Shown: piece by piece, positions 9,301 through 17,669 of the stretch | Layout: every line of letters begins with the position of its first letter | Numbering within the stretch: position 1 is the stretch's first letter | Origin: a virus | Virus record (IMG/VR): IMGVR_UViG_3300046003_002393 | Location: 1 to 52,235 of that record | Strand: one strand, 5' to 3' | Length of the DNA: 52,235 nt | Notes under the pieces: model-generated | Told to the model about the DNA's origin: nothing | Seen by the model: the letters and a program-made list of their open reading frames with translations, nothing else | The model's database searches: none | Translations under genes and position numbers: made by a program

Positions 9301-12300
9301 GTTACAAAAAGAGTTTGGCTATGATGAAAACGGTAAACCTTTAGACAAAACAAAATTCGCCCAATACCAACTCCCCGGCGGGACTAACTACAGGGAAATG
9401 CTGATTACGTTGCCTTCAAAGAAGGTTCAGCAGGTTGATGTTATGGGGCGGGAGGAACTATCCGCGTGGTACGAAAAAGAAGTCGGATATAGCCCTATTG
9501 AAGAAGACCCGCAAATATCCACAGATGCGTTGCGCGAATTGGTGCGAGCATACGATGCTGAAAATGGTGCGCAGACATCCCCAACGGTCACGTCAGATTT
9601 CAGGTCATCCCACTTCGACCAACCCAACATAGCCGCCCACATCCGCATGAATGACAGGGTAGGCGCGAATGGCGAGAAGATATTATTTATTGAGGAAGTG
9701 CAGTCAGATTGGGGGCAGAAGGGGAAGAAGGAAGGGTTCTCAAAGGTTGCTGATAAGTCAGAGTTGGACGCCATGAAGGAAGAAATGGCCGCGCTCAACA
9801 GAAGGGCAATTAGTGGGCCAAACTTAAATCAAGCAGAGTACGCACGCCTTGATGAACTTATCCGTCTGACTAAAGCAGGGGTATCCTCAACAGCTAACAC
9901 ACCCGGCGTACCATCCGCCCCTTTCGTAACCGACACAAAAGCATGGGCAAGCCTAGCCATGAAGCACGTCATCCAGCAAGCCGTAGAAGGTGGCTATGAC
10001 TCCGTGGCGTGGACGAATGGCGAGCAACAGTTTGATCGCTGGGGCAGTGAAGAAATAGCATGGGTCAAAGAGGGTAAAGGATGGCGTGTTTCAGCTAAAG
10101 AACAGGTTGGAGGTAACGCTGGCGGGGTTGATCTTGAAGGGGCTGCTAGGGCGCGAGGAATACTTAACGAGGAGACTGGCAAGGTTGTCACATCAAAAGA
10201 GCAGCTTCGTTCAATCGTAGCTACTGTGTTAGCGCGTGAGAACAATGATACGGCGATAGATAAAATAGCTGATCGTACATGGGAGCGTATGCAGTCCGAG
10301 GATGCTGGTACTACCATGCCGAGGCGAGAAGGAATGAAAGGCTACTACGATGCCATCCTGCCCCAAGTAGTAAGCGGCATATTCAAGCAGTTGAAGGTTG
10401 AGGGGAAGGTTGAGAGTGTTGAAGTTAGGGGCGGCTACGCCCGTGACAGTAGCGGTATACCTTCACGGTATAAAGAGCTTACTGAGCAACCAGCCTTCAC
10501 CATCACCCCAGAACTAGCAGCCAAAGTCACAAACGAAGGAATGCCTTTCTTCCAAGCTAACAACGCTGAGTTCAATCCTGCAACGCTGATGTCCACGTTC
10601 TATGCGGGTGCGAATCTGTCCAGCATTATTCACGAATCGGGACACTTCTATCTGGAGATGATGGAGCGCCTGGCCAACCGCCCAGACGCGCCTCAGAAGA
10701 TCAAGGATGACTTCAACCTGTACATGGAGTGGTTCGGGATAGCCCCCGAACAATGGGCGGGTATGGATAACGCGGCGCGTACTCCGTATCACGAACAATT
10801 CGCACTGTCTCAGGAGTTGTGGATGATAGAGGGCAAGTCGCCTACGTTGAATCCGAAGATGGAATCCGCCTTCGCTCGTTTCAGGCAGTGGATGTTGAGC
10901 GTCTACACATCGGCGGCGGAGTTCCTTCGGCAACACCCCTCGGCTGGAAAGCTGAACGATGAAGTGCGGGCCGCGTTCAGTCGTCTGATCGCCAGCGAAG
11001 AAGCGATTCGCGAAGCTGAAGTGGTGAGGGGTTACGTTCCCTTGTTCCAGACCGCTGCGGAGGCTGGCGTATCACAAGAAGCGTTCGACGAATACATGAA
11101 CCTTCGTGAGGAGTTCATCCAGAAGGCGATAAGCACCGCACAGAAGCGTTCCATGCGCGATCTGAAGTGGTTGTCGAACGCGCAGAGTGGTGCGTTGAAG
11201 AAGATTCAAGATCAGGCAGAGGGGTTAAGGTCAACGATCCGTGAGGAGGTAGCAGCGGAGGTGATGGCCGAACCGATCAACCGCGCAAGGCAAGCCATGC
11301 TTAACGGTGAAGTTAAAATGAACATCGAGGAGTTAGGTGCGATGGTCAATAGTCCAGCCGTAGCAGGGATGGTGGCTAAAGACGGGATGCCTTTGGATGT
11401 GGTGGCCGCGCAGTTCGGTTTCCCTTCTTCAGAGGCACTCCTTCAAGAGCTTGCCCATGCGGAGAATGCTCAAGAAAAGATCGCAGGATTGACCGATCAG
11501 CGCATGTTGCAGGAGCACGGCGATATGGTCGATGCGCGTGCTATCGAGAAAGCGATGTACGCTGCGGTGCAGAACGAGGCACTTACCCGCTTTCTGGCCA
11601 CCGGCTTGAAATTACTCTCCAAGTCGAGCCTACCGATCAGTCAGATCACGAAAGCGGCGAAGCTGAAGGCGCAAGAAACAATCTCCAAGATACCACTGAA
11701 TAAGTTACGCCCCGCATACTACGAAGCGGCGGAACGTAAAGCCCTCGCTACCGCCCTAGAGAACGCGGGGAAAGACCCCGCCAGAGCGATAGCGGCGCAA
11801 CAGGCGGCGATACTGAACCGTCAGCTTCACAAAGCGGCTACAGAGACTCAGGAGAGGATTCAGGCTGACGTCGCACGGCTGAAGCGAATCACTAAACCCG
11901 CAGCGCAAAAAGCGATGGGTGGAGAACACATACTGCAACTCAACGCGCTGATAGACCGCTTTGGTATCCGTAGCAAGAACACCCTACTTACTGAGGGCAC
12001 ACCGCGCAAGTCTCTTGCGGAATACGCCGCGACGGAACAGCTTCGCACTTTGAACGCCTACCTGGAGGGAGAAGCGAAGCGCCTCTCCGCGATCGCGCTC
12101 AACGTCCCGAGTTGGATTGCTGACGGTAGCATATCGCAGGACTACAACTCGCTGACAGTAGCGCAGTTCGACGAGTTGATGGATTCGGTGAAAGCGATAG
12201 AGCTACTCGCTAGGCGCGAGCGCGAACAGTACGCCGCTTTTCGCGGGGCAACTTTCGCAGAAGCGAAGGCGAAGAACCTTGCGGTATTCAGGAAGAATTT

Positions 12301-14356
12301 CCCCAAGCTATTCCTCCCGAACGGTCAACTAAAGCCAACCGTGACAGACCCACGGCATAGCGTTGCAAATTCTTTAGGCGACACTTCGGATGCCGTACAA
12401 GCTGCGCTCTCAAGTTCGGAAGCGATAGTGAGTATCCTCGAAGGTGGAAAAGTCGGAGACTTGTTCTACTCCTTGATATGGCCGATGAGTTCACGGAACG
12501 ACTGGAAAGTTGCTCGGATGGAGGAGATATTCAAGGCGGTGCAACCTCTGCTCGACCAGTACAATCCGCTTGAACAAATAGCGTTCACACGCAAAGATAT
12601 CGGTACAGAGGCGCTTGGATTCGTAATGACCCGCGAGGCGGCTCTCACTGTCACGCTTTATCATGGCAGTGAAACGGGTCAGGATAGACTGAGCAATCAC
12701 ACGCTCACCAACGGTAAGCGATTGGATGTCGCTACGCAGCAGAAAGTCATCGACTTATTGGATGCGCGGGATATTAAGTTGGCAAACGGTTTGTGGGCGG
12801 TGTTCGATAAAACTCTGTGGCCTGAGCTAAAGGCGCTGGATGAACGGACTAAAGGCAAGGGCGCTCCGAAGGTTGAAGCAATGTCTCACAAGGCAAAGAA
12901 CGGAGACCTCACCGGCGGGTACTATGAGATTAAGTACGACACGGAAGAGAGCGCGACCCCTGGGAATGAAGCCAGCGCGGTAGCTGAGATGATGTCGGGA
13001 CAAGCCAGTGGGAGAAGGGTCTCCACGGCTCAAGGAACCAGCATTGCGCGGGAGGAGCACACCAAGTACCGTCCTCGCTTGGATTTGGGCGTGTTCTTCG
13101 AGACCGTCAACAAGGTGGTGAACGATCTGGCGTACCGTGAAGTTGTGGCCGACACCCAACGCATGTTGCTCGACCCGGACATAGAGACGGTGATCAAGAC
13201 TGCGGGATCGAAAGTGGAGTACCAAACCTTGCAGCACCGCGTTGGCGCGATGGTTATGGGAGCGCAACTCCCCTCAGGGCCTTTCGAGAAGGCGGCGGAT
13301 TTAGCAAGAAAAAATACTTCCGTTGTGCTTCTCTCAGGGATATGGACAGGATTGCAGAACTACACGAACTTGAGCGCGGTAGCCGATGAACTAGGCACTG
13401 CGAACGTCGCGTGGGAAACTCTCAGGATGCACAGTCCGATGGCCATATCCGCGTTTCGCTTTGGCATGAAGAACTCTGTCTTCTTGCGCAACTATCATCT
13501 TAGCTTCGACCGTACCGTGCAGGAGAACAGCAAGAAGCTGACATCGAAGCAGAAGTTCATGCCCAACATGTCCACATGGTTGTGGTTCATGGGTAAGATT
13601 AACCAGATCGTAGCTTCGATAACATGGAACGCCGCGTACAAGAAGGGGATGGCTCTAAACCAGAACGACCATAACGTGTCGGTCATCTACGCCGATAACA
13701 GGACGAGAAAACTTGTTGGGTCTGGGCGCGATGCTGATGTCACCAAGATCGCAGAGGGACACTGGCTTCCGTTGTTGAACATGATGTACAGCTTCTTCAA
13801 CTCACAGTTAATGATACTGATGGAGAAGTCAACACTGCTCAAGCGCACACTGAAGAGCGATGAGGAGACAGCGGCGTTCAAAGCCAAAGCCGTTGCGCTA
13901 TACGCGAAGTCATGGCTTATGATCGTGGCTATCCCTGCGATACTGGGGGACATGGCCTTGGGCGCGTTCAGGGGCGATCCAGATAAGGACGACGAAGATA
14001 AGTTGACTCACTACTTGAAAGCGATTGGGCTGTATAACATCTCATTCATTCCAGGTGGAGGCTCGGTCGGGGCTTTCCTATACCGTAAAGGTCTTGACAT
14101 GGACTCTTACGGACTCAAGATTTCCCCCGTCGAGGCGGCTATCACAGGAGTCGCTGCGGGGGCTGGCTCCGCAGTAGACATCTGGAACGATGAGGGCGAC
14201 ATCAAGGATGTGGGCAACGAGATAATGGCGTTGAGCTATATGCTCGGCCTTCCAGGGAGCTTCGTCAAGAATGCCGTTGTTGGAGGGTACGCCTACGCTA
14301 ATGAGCAAGCGGGACCAGAAGCACTACTCTTCGGGCCGCCGAAGGTTCCGAGGTGA
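6326..14356 (+). CDS. Giant polyvalent internal virion protein (2676 aa) with HESGH metallopeptidase-like motif
   Basis: ATG 6326 directly follows the previous stop (TAGATG). The N-terminus carries a duplicated motif, DDAILDEIIAQR, at about residues 5-16 and 43-54. Residues 270-500 include several Ala/Gly-rich hydrophobic segments (ALLIAASVASRG, GAVLGPIIGGPIAGFAG) that could cross a membrane. Residues about 735-870 (FYRVIRG, STDSSI, NVYKH) have a weak ADP-ribosyltransferase-like look. Residues about 1000-1410 (LPGGTNYREML, HIRMNDR, FIEEVQSDWGQKG) match a module widespread in phage large polyvalent proteins. At about residue 1434 IIHESGHFYLEMM is an HExxH zinc-peptidase-like site. The C-terminal 350 residues hold further amphipathic and hydrophobic helices (WLMIVAIPAILGDMALGAF). 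By position it replaces T7 gp16 as the large ejected core protein and probably carries effector domains into the host; enzymatic roles are inference. Confidence 0.75.
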   Translation: MGNLDDAILDEIIAQRGSGVPPQSIPGTLAPSPPASAQRANPDDAILDEIIAQRDPNAATAARVQQALGDAEGKKPEDEARRAQLAEQLGTVPGLLPSIPEAEAELRRKQLPTQAADLAANSPKTANWSLVPGHTARAGTLGLTALAKLEESFPSIGYPATKLRSGLASASAGTAKLIDDLASSIYNHVYGGYEDLKAKHRADAGIPKLNPHDTFMGRLAKSEQDRSESLAARADIIDPSHKDKKYAVGWSDENAAYKDPMKMFGDALQSLPSTALLIAASVASRGAAVEARLTSLAESAAAGIAESVAAATATKAAIAAASKTMAIFQGIGEGVLSYAQNSLSTTSEVEKMAYDKIASSPTLQKYIKMGYGPDVAQELTAREAGQQSGIRGGALTGLIAFIGGKFTGKFIGEGGAFLPRFGKGAINEALVEAPQGGQEQWQTNLAIREHADKTRQPGEGVLEATVQGAVLGPIIGGPIAGFAGKHTQAQQAVTDRDTLNKLALDAAGNPVREHSPKPYRDFIDSLTEGRPVREVFIDTNILRDVFAQAGVTERELTTVFPEVAAQLADEANTEGFVSIKTSDLITGIKTPEILKSVLDNARVQTDGEMGMTFAEAEAFFQTQNEGLTRAQVKAAEVQAAAKQHAQDIAEIRQTITDELVATGRYDRTIAATNAVPITAFYEQRARDFNAGRAKEDFTTAKQLFEQYPYKAQGEASKSIGENFAQTSRLEDFSDPNTFYRVIRGDKAFQDILDTGTVRTDSTKKTGLDRPTLFPSFSKGGVSESYAEGEDNHYVITSTDSSIQPSKKGRHGKGTTMFPTDLAGNHLPSIEGSKVNVYKHTGKGNYELVYSNGKQVTQGGEKGSFNQGGAATPSIPEQFYSQLRKVFRDAPEKIFTGGAQVKAWLASNHGKLGIKKEEIFWSGINEYLDITGKVSKADVLAFLDGNGAKVEVKMLGKEPTNAAEFKKREDELDDLRDRGGRISHDEWRRRMTELQKEFGYDENGKPLDKTKFAQYQLPGGTNYREMLITLPSKKVQQVDVMGREELSAWYEKEVGYSPIEEDPQISTDALRELVRAYDAENGAQTSPTVTSDFRSSHFDQPNIAAHIRMNDRVGANGEKILFIEEVQSDWGQKGKKEGFSKVADKSELDAMKEEMAALNRRAISGPNLNQAEYARLDELIRLTKAGVSSTANTPGVPSAPFVTDTKAWASLAMKHVIQQAVEGGYDSVAWTNGEQQFDRWGSEEIAWVKEGKGWRVSAKEQVGGNAGGVDLEGAARARGILNEETGKVVTSKEQLRSIVATVLARENNDTAIDKIADRTWERMQSEDAGTTMPRREGMKGYYDAILPQVVSGIFKQLKVEGKVESVEVRGGYARDSSGIPSRYKELTEQPAFTITPELAAKVTNEGMPFFQANNAEFNPATLMSTFYAGANLSSIIHESGHFYLEMMERLANRPDAPQKIKDDFNLYMEWFGIAPEQWAGMDNAARTPYHEQFALSQELWMIEGKSPTLNPKMESAFARFRQWMLSVYTSAAEFLRQHPSAGKLNDEVRAAFSRLIASEEAIREAEVVRGYVPLFQTAAEAGVSQEAFDEYMNLREEFIQKAISTAQKRSMRDLKWLSNAQSGALKKIQDQAEGLRSTIREEVAAEVMAEPINRARQAMLNGEVKMNIEELGAMVNSPAVAGMVAKDGMPLDVVAAQFGFPSSEALLQELAHAENAQEKIAGLTDQRMLQEHGDMVDARAIEKAMYAAVQNEALTRFLATGLKLLSKSSLPISQITKAAKLKAQETISKIPLNKLRPAYYEAAERKALATALENAGKDPARAIAAQQAAILNRQLHKAATETQERIQADVARLKRITKPAAQKAMGGEHILQLNALIDRFGIRSKNTLLTEGTPRKSLAEYAATEQLRTLNAYLEGEAKRLSAIALNVPSWIADGSISQDYNSLTVAQFDELMDSVKAIELLARREREQYAAFRGATFAEAKAKNLAVFRKNFPKLFLPNGQLKPTVTDPRHSVANSLGDTSDAVQAALSSSEAIVSILEGGKVGDLFYSLIWPMSSRNDWKVARMEEIFKAVQPLLDQYNPLEQIAFTRKDIGTEALGFVMTREAALTVTLYHGSETGQDRLSNHTLTNGKRLDVATQQKVIDLLDARDIKLANGLWAVFDKTLWPELKALDERTKGKGAPKVEAMSHKAKNGDLTGGYYEIKYDTEESATPGNEASAVAEMMSGQASGRRVSTAQGTSIAREEHTKYRPRLDLGVFFETVNKVVNDLAYREVVADTQRMLLDPDIETVIKTAGSKVEYQTLQHRVGAMVMGAQLPSGPFEKAADLARKNTSVVLLSGIWTGLQNYTNLSAVADELGTANVAWETLRMHSPMAISAFRFGMKNSVFLRNYHLSFDRTVQENSKKLTSKQKFMPNMSTWLWFMGKINQIVASITWNAAYKKGMALNQNDHNVSVIYADNRTRKLVGSGRDADVTKIAEGHWLPLLNMMYSFFNSQLMILMEKSTLLKRTLKSDEETAAFKAKAVALYAKSWLMIVAIPAILGDMALGAFRGDPDKDDEDKLTHYLKAIGLYNISFIPGGGSVGAFLYRKGLDMDSYGLKISPVEAAITGVAAGAGSAVDIWNDEGDIKDVGNEIMALSYMLGLPGSFVKNAVVGGYAYANEQAGPEALLFGPPKVPR

Positions 14357-14384
14357 TACCGAAGCATATTTTTAAGCTATAATC
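14354..14384 (+). promoter_or_regulatory. Possible promoter upstream of the tail fibre gene
   Basis: A perfect -10 box TATAAT lies at 14378-14383 in the 50-bp gap before the tail fibre gene. No good -35 box is present at the usual distance, so it may need an activator or be chance in an AT-rich gap. Confidence 0.3.
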
Positions 14385-14406
14385 ATGCAAACATAGAGGG
14401 GTTATC

Positions 14407-15897
14407 ATGGCACAGCAAGACAGAATCGCAGGATTGATTGGCTCGTTGGGCATGAAACCCCCGTGCCGTGTTGTAACCTCATCGAACATAACCCTCTCGG
14501 GCACGCAGACGATAGACGATGTTGCCCTCGCGGTCGATGATCGCGTGTTGGTCAGAAGTCAAACCGATCCAGTTGAGAACGGTATCTACTACGTCACCGC
14601 AGTGGCGTGGGAACGCGCCCCAGACTTCGATGGTGTGCGAGACGTACTCAGGGGAACGACGGTATCCGTCGCAGAGGGTGCAACCTACGTCAATACTATC
14701 TGGCAGTTGTCCTCAAGCGGCGTATTGATCGGGACTTCGGAGTTATCGTTTACCCAGATACTCGGAAGCGGAAGTAGCGGTCTCAGCGCCAGCGCGTTCA
14801 TGCAGACTGTTCTCGACGACACGACCGCCGCTATTGCAAGGGCGACTCTCGGTGCGGCGAATCTGGCAGGAGATGCCGCCCAGAACTTTTCGGCGGATTC
14901 CTTAGCGGTAACTACCGCGCTCGATCTCCCCGGGCCAAGCAAGGTGAACTCATCTGGATACCTCGGTCTAGGCACTACATCACCCACCAGTTTTCTACAC
15001 GTCAATGAAACATCCACATCATCGACCCGCGACACCTCCAACATCGTTAGGACAACGAGCCACACTGGGGGAACCGCCGGTGTTGTCGCAGCGGCGAGTC
15101 GAATCGTCCACACGGTTAACGCAGCGGCTACCAACTATGAGTATGGCCAGTCGGTTACTTTAGAAAACTATGGGGCTTCGAGTTACAACATCGCGGGATA
15201 TTTCAGGGGTAATAAGCGTGCTGTGGGGAGTACGGAAGCCGGTACGTTCGAGGCTAAAGATTACACCGCCGTTGTGAACCCGACGGGGGCACTCCATGCT
15301 TTGCTGGCTACCATCTCCGCGAACGGTTTCGACGGTTTCGGCACACGCTTCGGTTTGGAGATTGTCAGTGGTCGAGTTAACCTCGCGGGTACCGCCGCTA
15401 ATATAACAGCGGGGATTCGTATCGCCGCAGTAGGTACCGATACCGCAGGGTCATATTACACCAGCGGTATCGAACTGAAGAACGACATGCAATCCGCCAT
15501 AAAGATAAACACTTCAGGCGCGAACACCTCTTATGGTATTAAGTTTGAAACTAACCTGCCTATTGGGATCGAGATGCCCTCTGGCGCTGCGGGGGGTATC
15601 GGGATACGGATGCCTGGGACGTACGTCAACGGGGCAATTATGATCGCGCAGGGGCAGAAGATAGTGTTCGACATCACCGGCGTTGGTGCGAGTCTGCGCG
15701 AGGACTCCGTTGTATCTGGCGCGGTGGGCTTTGAGAACTGTTGGGTCAACTTCGCCCAAGGTTGGGGGGTGACTGCGGGGACACTTCTCGCTAGTTCTGC
15801 TTCTGGCGGAGCGGCTACCGCGCTACCTGCTTTACCAAGTGGATACCTCAAGTTCAAGATTGACGGCGCTAATTACAAGTTACCGTATTACAACTAA
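14407..15897 (+). CDS. Tail fibre protein
   Basis: 496 residues; ATG 14407 behind AGAGGGG. The N-terminal 125 residues (NITLSGTQTIDDVALAVDDRVLVRSQTDPVENGIYYV, broken here by DRVLV, then WERAPDFDG and WQLSSSGV) are the virion-anchoring domain shared by many phage tail fibres. TAAIARATLGAANLAG near residues 140-160 is the usual short connector. The rest is Gly/Ser/Thr rich beta structure with repeated GIRI/GIEL/GIKF/GIGIRMPG strands suggesting a triple-stranded beta shaft. The C-terminus (YLKFKIDGANYKLPYYN) resembles a trimerisation tip. It is the probable receptor-binding fibre and is followed by the lysis cassette. Confidence 0.85.
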   Translation: MAQQDRIAGLIGSLGMKPPCRVVTSSNITLSGTQTIDDVALAVDDRVLVRSQTDPVENGIYYVTAVAWERAPDFDGVRDVLRGTTVSVAEGATYVNTIWQLSSSGVLIGTSELSFTQILGSGSSGLSASAFMQTVLDDTTAAIARATLGAANLAGDAAQNFSADSLAVTTALDLPGPSKVNSSGYLGLGTTSPTSFLHVNETSTSSTRDTSNIVRTTSHTGGTAGVVAAASRIVHTVNAAATNYEYGQSVTLENYGASSYNIAGYFRGNKRAVGSTEAGTFEAKDYTAVVNPTGALHALLATISANGFDGFGTRFGLEIVSGRVNLAGTAANITAGIRIAAVGTDTAGSYYTSGIELKNDMQSAIKINTSGANTSYGIKFETNLPIGIEMPSGAAGGIGIRMPGTYVNGAIMIAQGQKIVFDITGVGASLREDSVVSGAVGFENCWVNFAQGWGVTAGTLLASSASGGAATALPALPSGYLKFKIDGANYKLPYYN

Positions 15898-15913
15898 GAA
15901 GAGGATAACAACA

Positions 15914-16105
15914 ATGCACTCCATAATTCTGAGCGATGAAGACTTGCGTTTCATTAACGAAGCCGCCAGCATTTTAATGTCCCACTACAAAGCGGTGGCG
16001 TTTTTAGGCAACATCAACGGCCAGGCGGCTAAGAGTGCTCAAGACCAGAAGGAACGCCAGAAAGAACAGTTTGACGCCGCTGTTGCGGCTGCGGTTCTTG
16101 CGTAG
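15914..16105 (+). CDS. Small hypothetical protein between fibre and lysis genes
   Basis: 63 residues from ATG 15914, 16 bases after the fibre stop; the frame stays open upstream to 15839 but that extension only overlaps the fibre gene. Upstream GAAGAGGATAACA gives a modest ribosome-binding site. The peptide begins MHSIILSDEDLRFINEAASIL and has a helical, Gln/Lys/Ala-rich second half. No family recognised. Position suggests a late gene co-transcribed with lysis. Confidence 0.7.
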   Translation: MHSIILSDEDLRFINEAASILMSHYKAVAFLGNINGQAAKSAQDQKERQKEQFDAAVAAAVLA

Positions 16106-16140
16106 AAACGATTTCACAACAATAAACAAGGAAGTCTGAG

Positions 16141-16455
16141 ATGAGTGATAATGTTGGAGATGATGATAGCTACCGGGACAGGTGGCCAGACCAGCACAAC
16201 AGACGGAAGAGCGACAATAAATTCTCAGTTAGTGCCGCATTTAATATCACACATATTATAGCTACTATAGGCCTGATAGTTTCCATGTTCAGTTGGGCGA
16301 CAGAAGTTAAAACCATCATCGCAACCAATACCGCCGAGATTGCTAATCTGAAAGCGGAGCGCGTGCGTGAAACCGCCGAGTTAAGAACAACCGTGCGGGA
16401 GATTGATGCTAAGGTGACGCGGCTCCTCGAGCGTGGGAATGGTGACAGGCAATGA
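16141..16455 (+). CDS. Small membrane protein with C-terminal coiled coil (lysis cassette)
   Basis: 104 residues, ATG 16141 behind GGAAG. A charged N-terminus (DRWPDQHNRRKSD) precedes one transmembrane helix at about residues 36-53 (ITHIIATIGLIVSMFSWA), followed by a heptad-patterned helix (ANLKAERVRETAEL) to the end. This topology is common for holin-associated or antiholin-like proteins in phage lysis cassettes, but no specific family is recognised. Its stop overlaps the start of the endopeptidase (ATGA), so the two are coupled. Confidence 0.75.
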   Translation: MSDNVGDDDSYRDRWPDQHNRRKSDNKFSVSAAFNITHIIATIGLIVSMFSWATEVKTIIATNTAEIANLKAERVRETAELRTTVREIDAKVTRLLERGNGDRQ

Positions 16456-16868
16456 TTAACAGTAGACAGATCGCTGACCTTCACCCCAAGGTGCAGGAGT
16501 TGTGTAAGAAATTCATTGCTGAGTGCATGGTCGACGGTATTGATGTCATCATCACTTCCACCTACCGCGACAAGGAATCGCAAGACGCGCTGTACGCACA
16601 GGGCAGGGCTACTGCTGGTGCTATCGTAACAAACGCTCATGGCGGCTGGTCATACCATAACTACCGACTGGCTTTCGACTTCGCGCCTATCCAGAATGGA
16701 AAGATCGACTGGAACAACACTGCCTTGTGGGAGAAGTGCGGGCGTATTGCTGAGGACGTTGGATTGGAGTGGGCGGGACGATGGGAGCATAATCGCGAAA
16801 TGGCGCACTGCCAATTTACTGATGGGCTGAAGATAGCGCAACTTTTTAACGGAGAAATGATCTCGTGA
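16452..16868 (+). CDS. Endolysin: M15 family L-alanyl-D-glutamate peptidase
   Basis: 138 residues. The order of motifs fits the VanY / peptidase M15 group: TSTYRDKESQDALYAQGR (substrate loop, residues about 36-53), AHGGWSYHNYRLAFDF (zinc ligands His and Asp, residues about 63-76), and EWAGRWEHNREMAHCQF (catalytic Glu-His region, with the last zinc His in MAHCQF). It cleaves the peptide stem of peptidoglycan. There is no signal peptide, so export depends on the holin. Overlaps the upstream gene by ATGA and the next small gene by 4 bases. Confidence 0.93.
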   Translation: MINSRQIADLHPKVQELCKKFIAECMVDGIDVIITSTYRDKESQDALYAQGRATAGAIVTNAHGGWSYHNYRLAFDFAPIQNGKIDWNNTALWEKCGRIAEDVGLEWAGRWEHNREMAHCQFTDGLKIAQLFNGEMIS

Positions 16869-16945
16869 AGAATTTTATAGAACGTGTTAAAGGCTGGCTC
16901 ATTGCACTCAAAGTTTGGTTCCGCACTTTTCCAAAAGAGAAATAA
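16865..16945 (+). CDS. 26-residue amphipathic peptide in the lysis operon
   Basis: GTG 16865 overlaps the endopeptidase stop, and its own stop TAA overlaps the next ATG (TAATG). The peptide (MKNFIERVKGWLIALKVWFR then TFPKEK) is basic with an amphipathic or short transmembrane helix. ACGGAGAAATG at 16849-16859 supplies a ribosome-binding site. The tight overlaps on both sides argue for a real gene, perhaps a holin regulator; function is unknown. Confidence 0.5.
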   Translation: MKNFIERVKGWLIALKVWFRTFPKEK

Positions 16946-17175
16946 TGGCATTTTGGGAGTGGGTAGATAAGCGGCAGATCGTCAGGCGTGGGGTGTTGTT
17001 GTTCACTCTGGTGATGACTTATCTCGCATTCAGACTCGGTTACGACTTTGCACTGGTGTCCAGGTTCGATGGGGTTGGAACCGCCGCTGTTATAGCGGCC
17101 TTCACCGCGCCCGTGGCGTACCTGCAGAAATCCGCGCTCGATTCGTACTTAGCCAACAAAGGAAAACCAGAATGA
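16945..17175 (+). CDS. Putative holin
   Basis: 76 residues from ATG 16945, which has AAAAGAGAAATA upstream; an upstream in-frame start at 16915 lacks a ribosome-binding site and would read through the small peptide gene. Two transmembrane helices are visible: residues about 16-34 (LLFTLVMTYLAFRLGYDFA) and 44-60 (GTAAVIAAFTAPVAYLQ), with a basic start and a charged tail (NKGKPE). Size and two-helix topology fit a class II holin, next to the endopeptidase and spanin genes. Its end overlaps the spanin start by 4 bases. Confidence 0.75.
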   Translation: MAFWEWVDKRQIVRRGVLLFTLVMTYLAFRLGYDFALVSRFDGVGTAAVIAAFTAPVAYLQKSALDSYLANKGKPE

Positions 17176-17651
17176 ACCCCTACGTGCTGCTTGCAGTGAT
17201 ACTCTTCCTTGCCGGCTCACATACCACTGCTTACTTTCAAGGTCGTGGAGCGCGTGACGATGAAGTAAAGGTAGAGAATGCTAAGATCGCTGCCAAAGCC
17301 GCTGCGGAGTATAAAGTAGCTGTAGATTACGGCAACAAGAAAGCTGCCGAGGTGCAAGAACTAGAGCGCTCATCTGCTGAAGTGTTAACGGAGGTATTAA
17401 TCAATGTTGCTAAAATCACTACTGGGAAGTCTTGCTTGTCTGCTGATGCTGTCAGGCTGCTCAACAAACCCACTAAGGTCTCTGGTCTGTCCCCACGTCC
17501 CCGCGACCCTGATGAAGAAAGTGCCGGAGGAGTTGCCTCCGATACCGACATCGTTAACTGGATTGCCAGAGCACAAGATCAGTATAAAAAGTGTGCTGCC
17601 AATAACAACGGGATTGTAGATATTTTAGTTAATGGCGAAAAACTAAAATAG
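17172..17651 (+). CDS. Rz: Inner-membrane spanin subunit (Rz-like)
   Basis: 159 residues. A single N-terminal membrane anchor (residues 3-21, PYVLLAVILFLAGSHTTAY) with no cleavage Cys is followed by a charged periplasmic helix (DEVKVENAKIAAKAAAEYK to EVQELERSSAEVL), the signature layout of i-spanins. It partners with the lipoprotein encoded in the +1 frame inside this gene (17404-17619). Together they fuse inner and outer membranes at the last step of lysis, which requires a Gram-negative host. Confidence 0.85.
   Translation: MNPYVLLAVILFLAGSHTTAYFQGRGARDDEVKVENAKIAAKAAAEYKVAVDYGNKKAAEVQELERSSAEVLTEVLINVAKITTGKSCLSADAVRLLNKPTKVSGLSPRPRDPDEESAGGVASDTDIVNWIARAQDQYKKCAANNNGIVDILVNGEKLK
17404..17619 (+). 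CDS. Rz1: Outer-membrane spanin lipoprotein (Rz1-like), nested in Rz
   Basis: 71 residues, ATG 17404, wholly inside the i-spanin gene in the +1 frame, with GGAGG at 17390-17394 as a good ribosome-binding site. The signal peptide LLKSLLGSLACLLML ends in a lipobox LSGC, predicting lipidation at Cys19 and a mature protein of 53 residues. The mature part is short and proline-rich (EELPPIPTSLTGLP), typical of o-spanins. The fully embedded architecture is the one known from lambda Rz/Rz1. Confidence 0.9.
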   Translation: MLLKSLLGSLACLLMLSGCSTNPLRSLVCPHVPATLMKKVPEELPPIPTSLTGLPEHKISIKSVLPITTGL

Positions 17652-17669
17652 CGTTGGAGTTGTTTTAGT

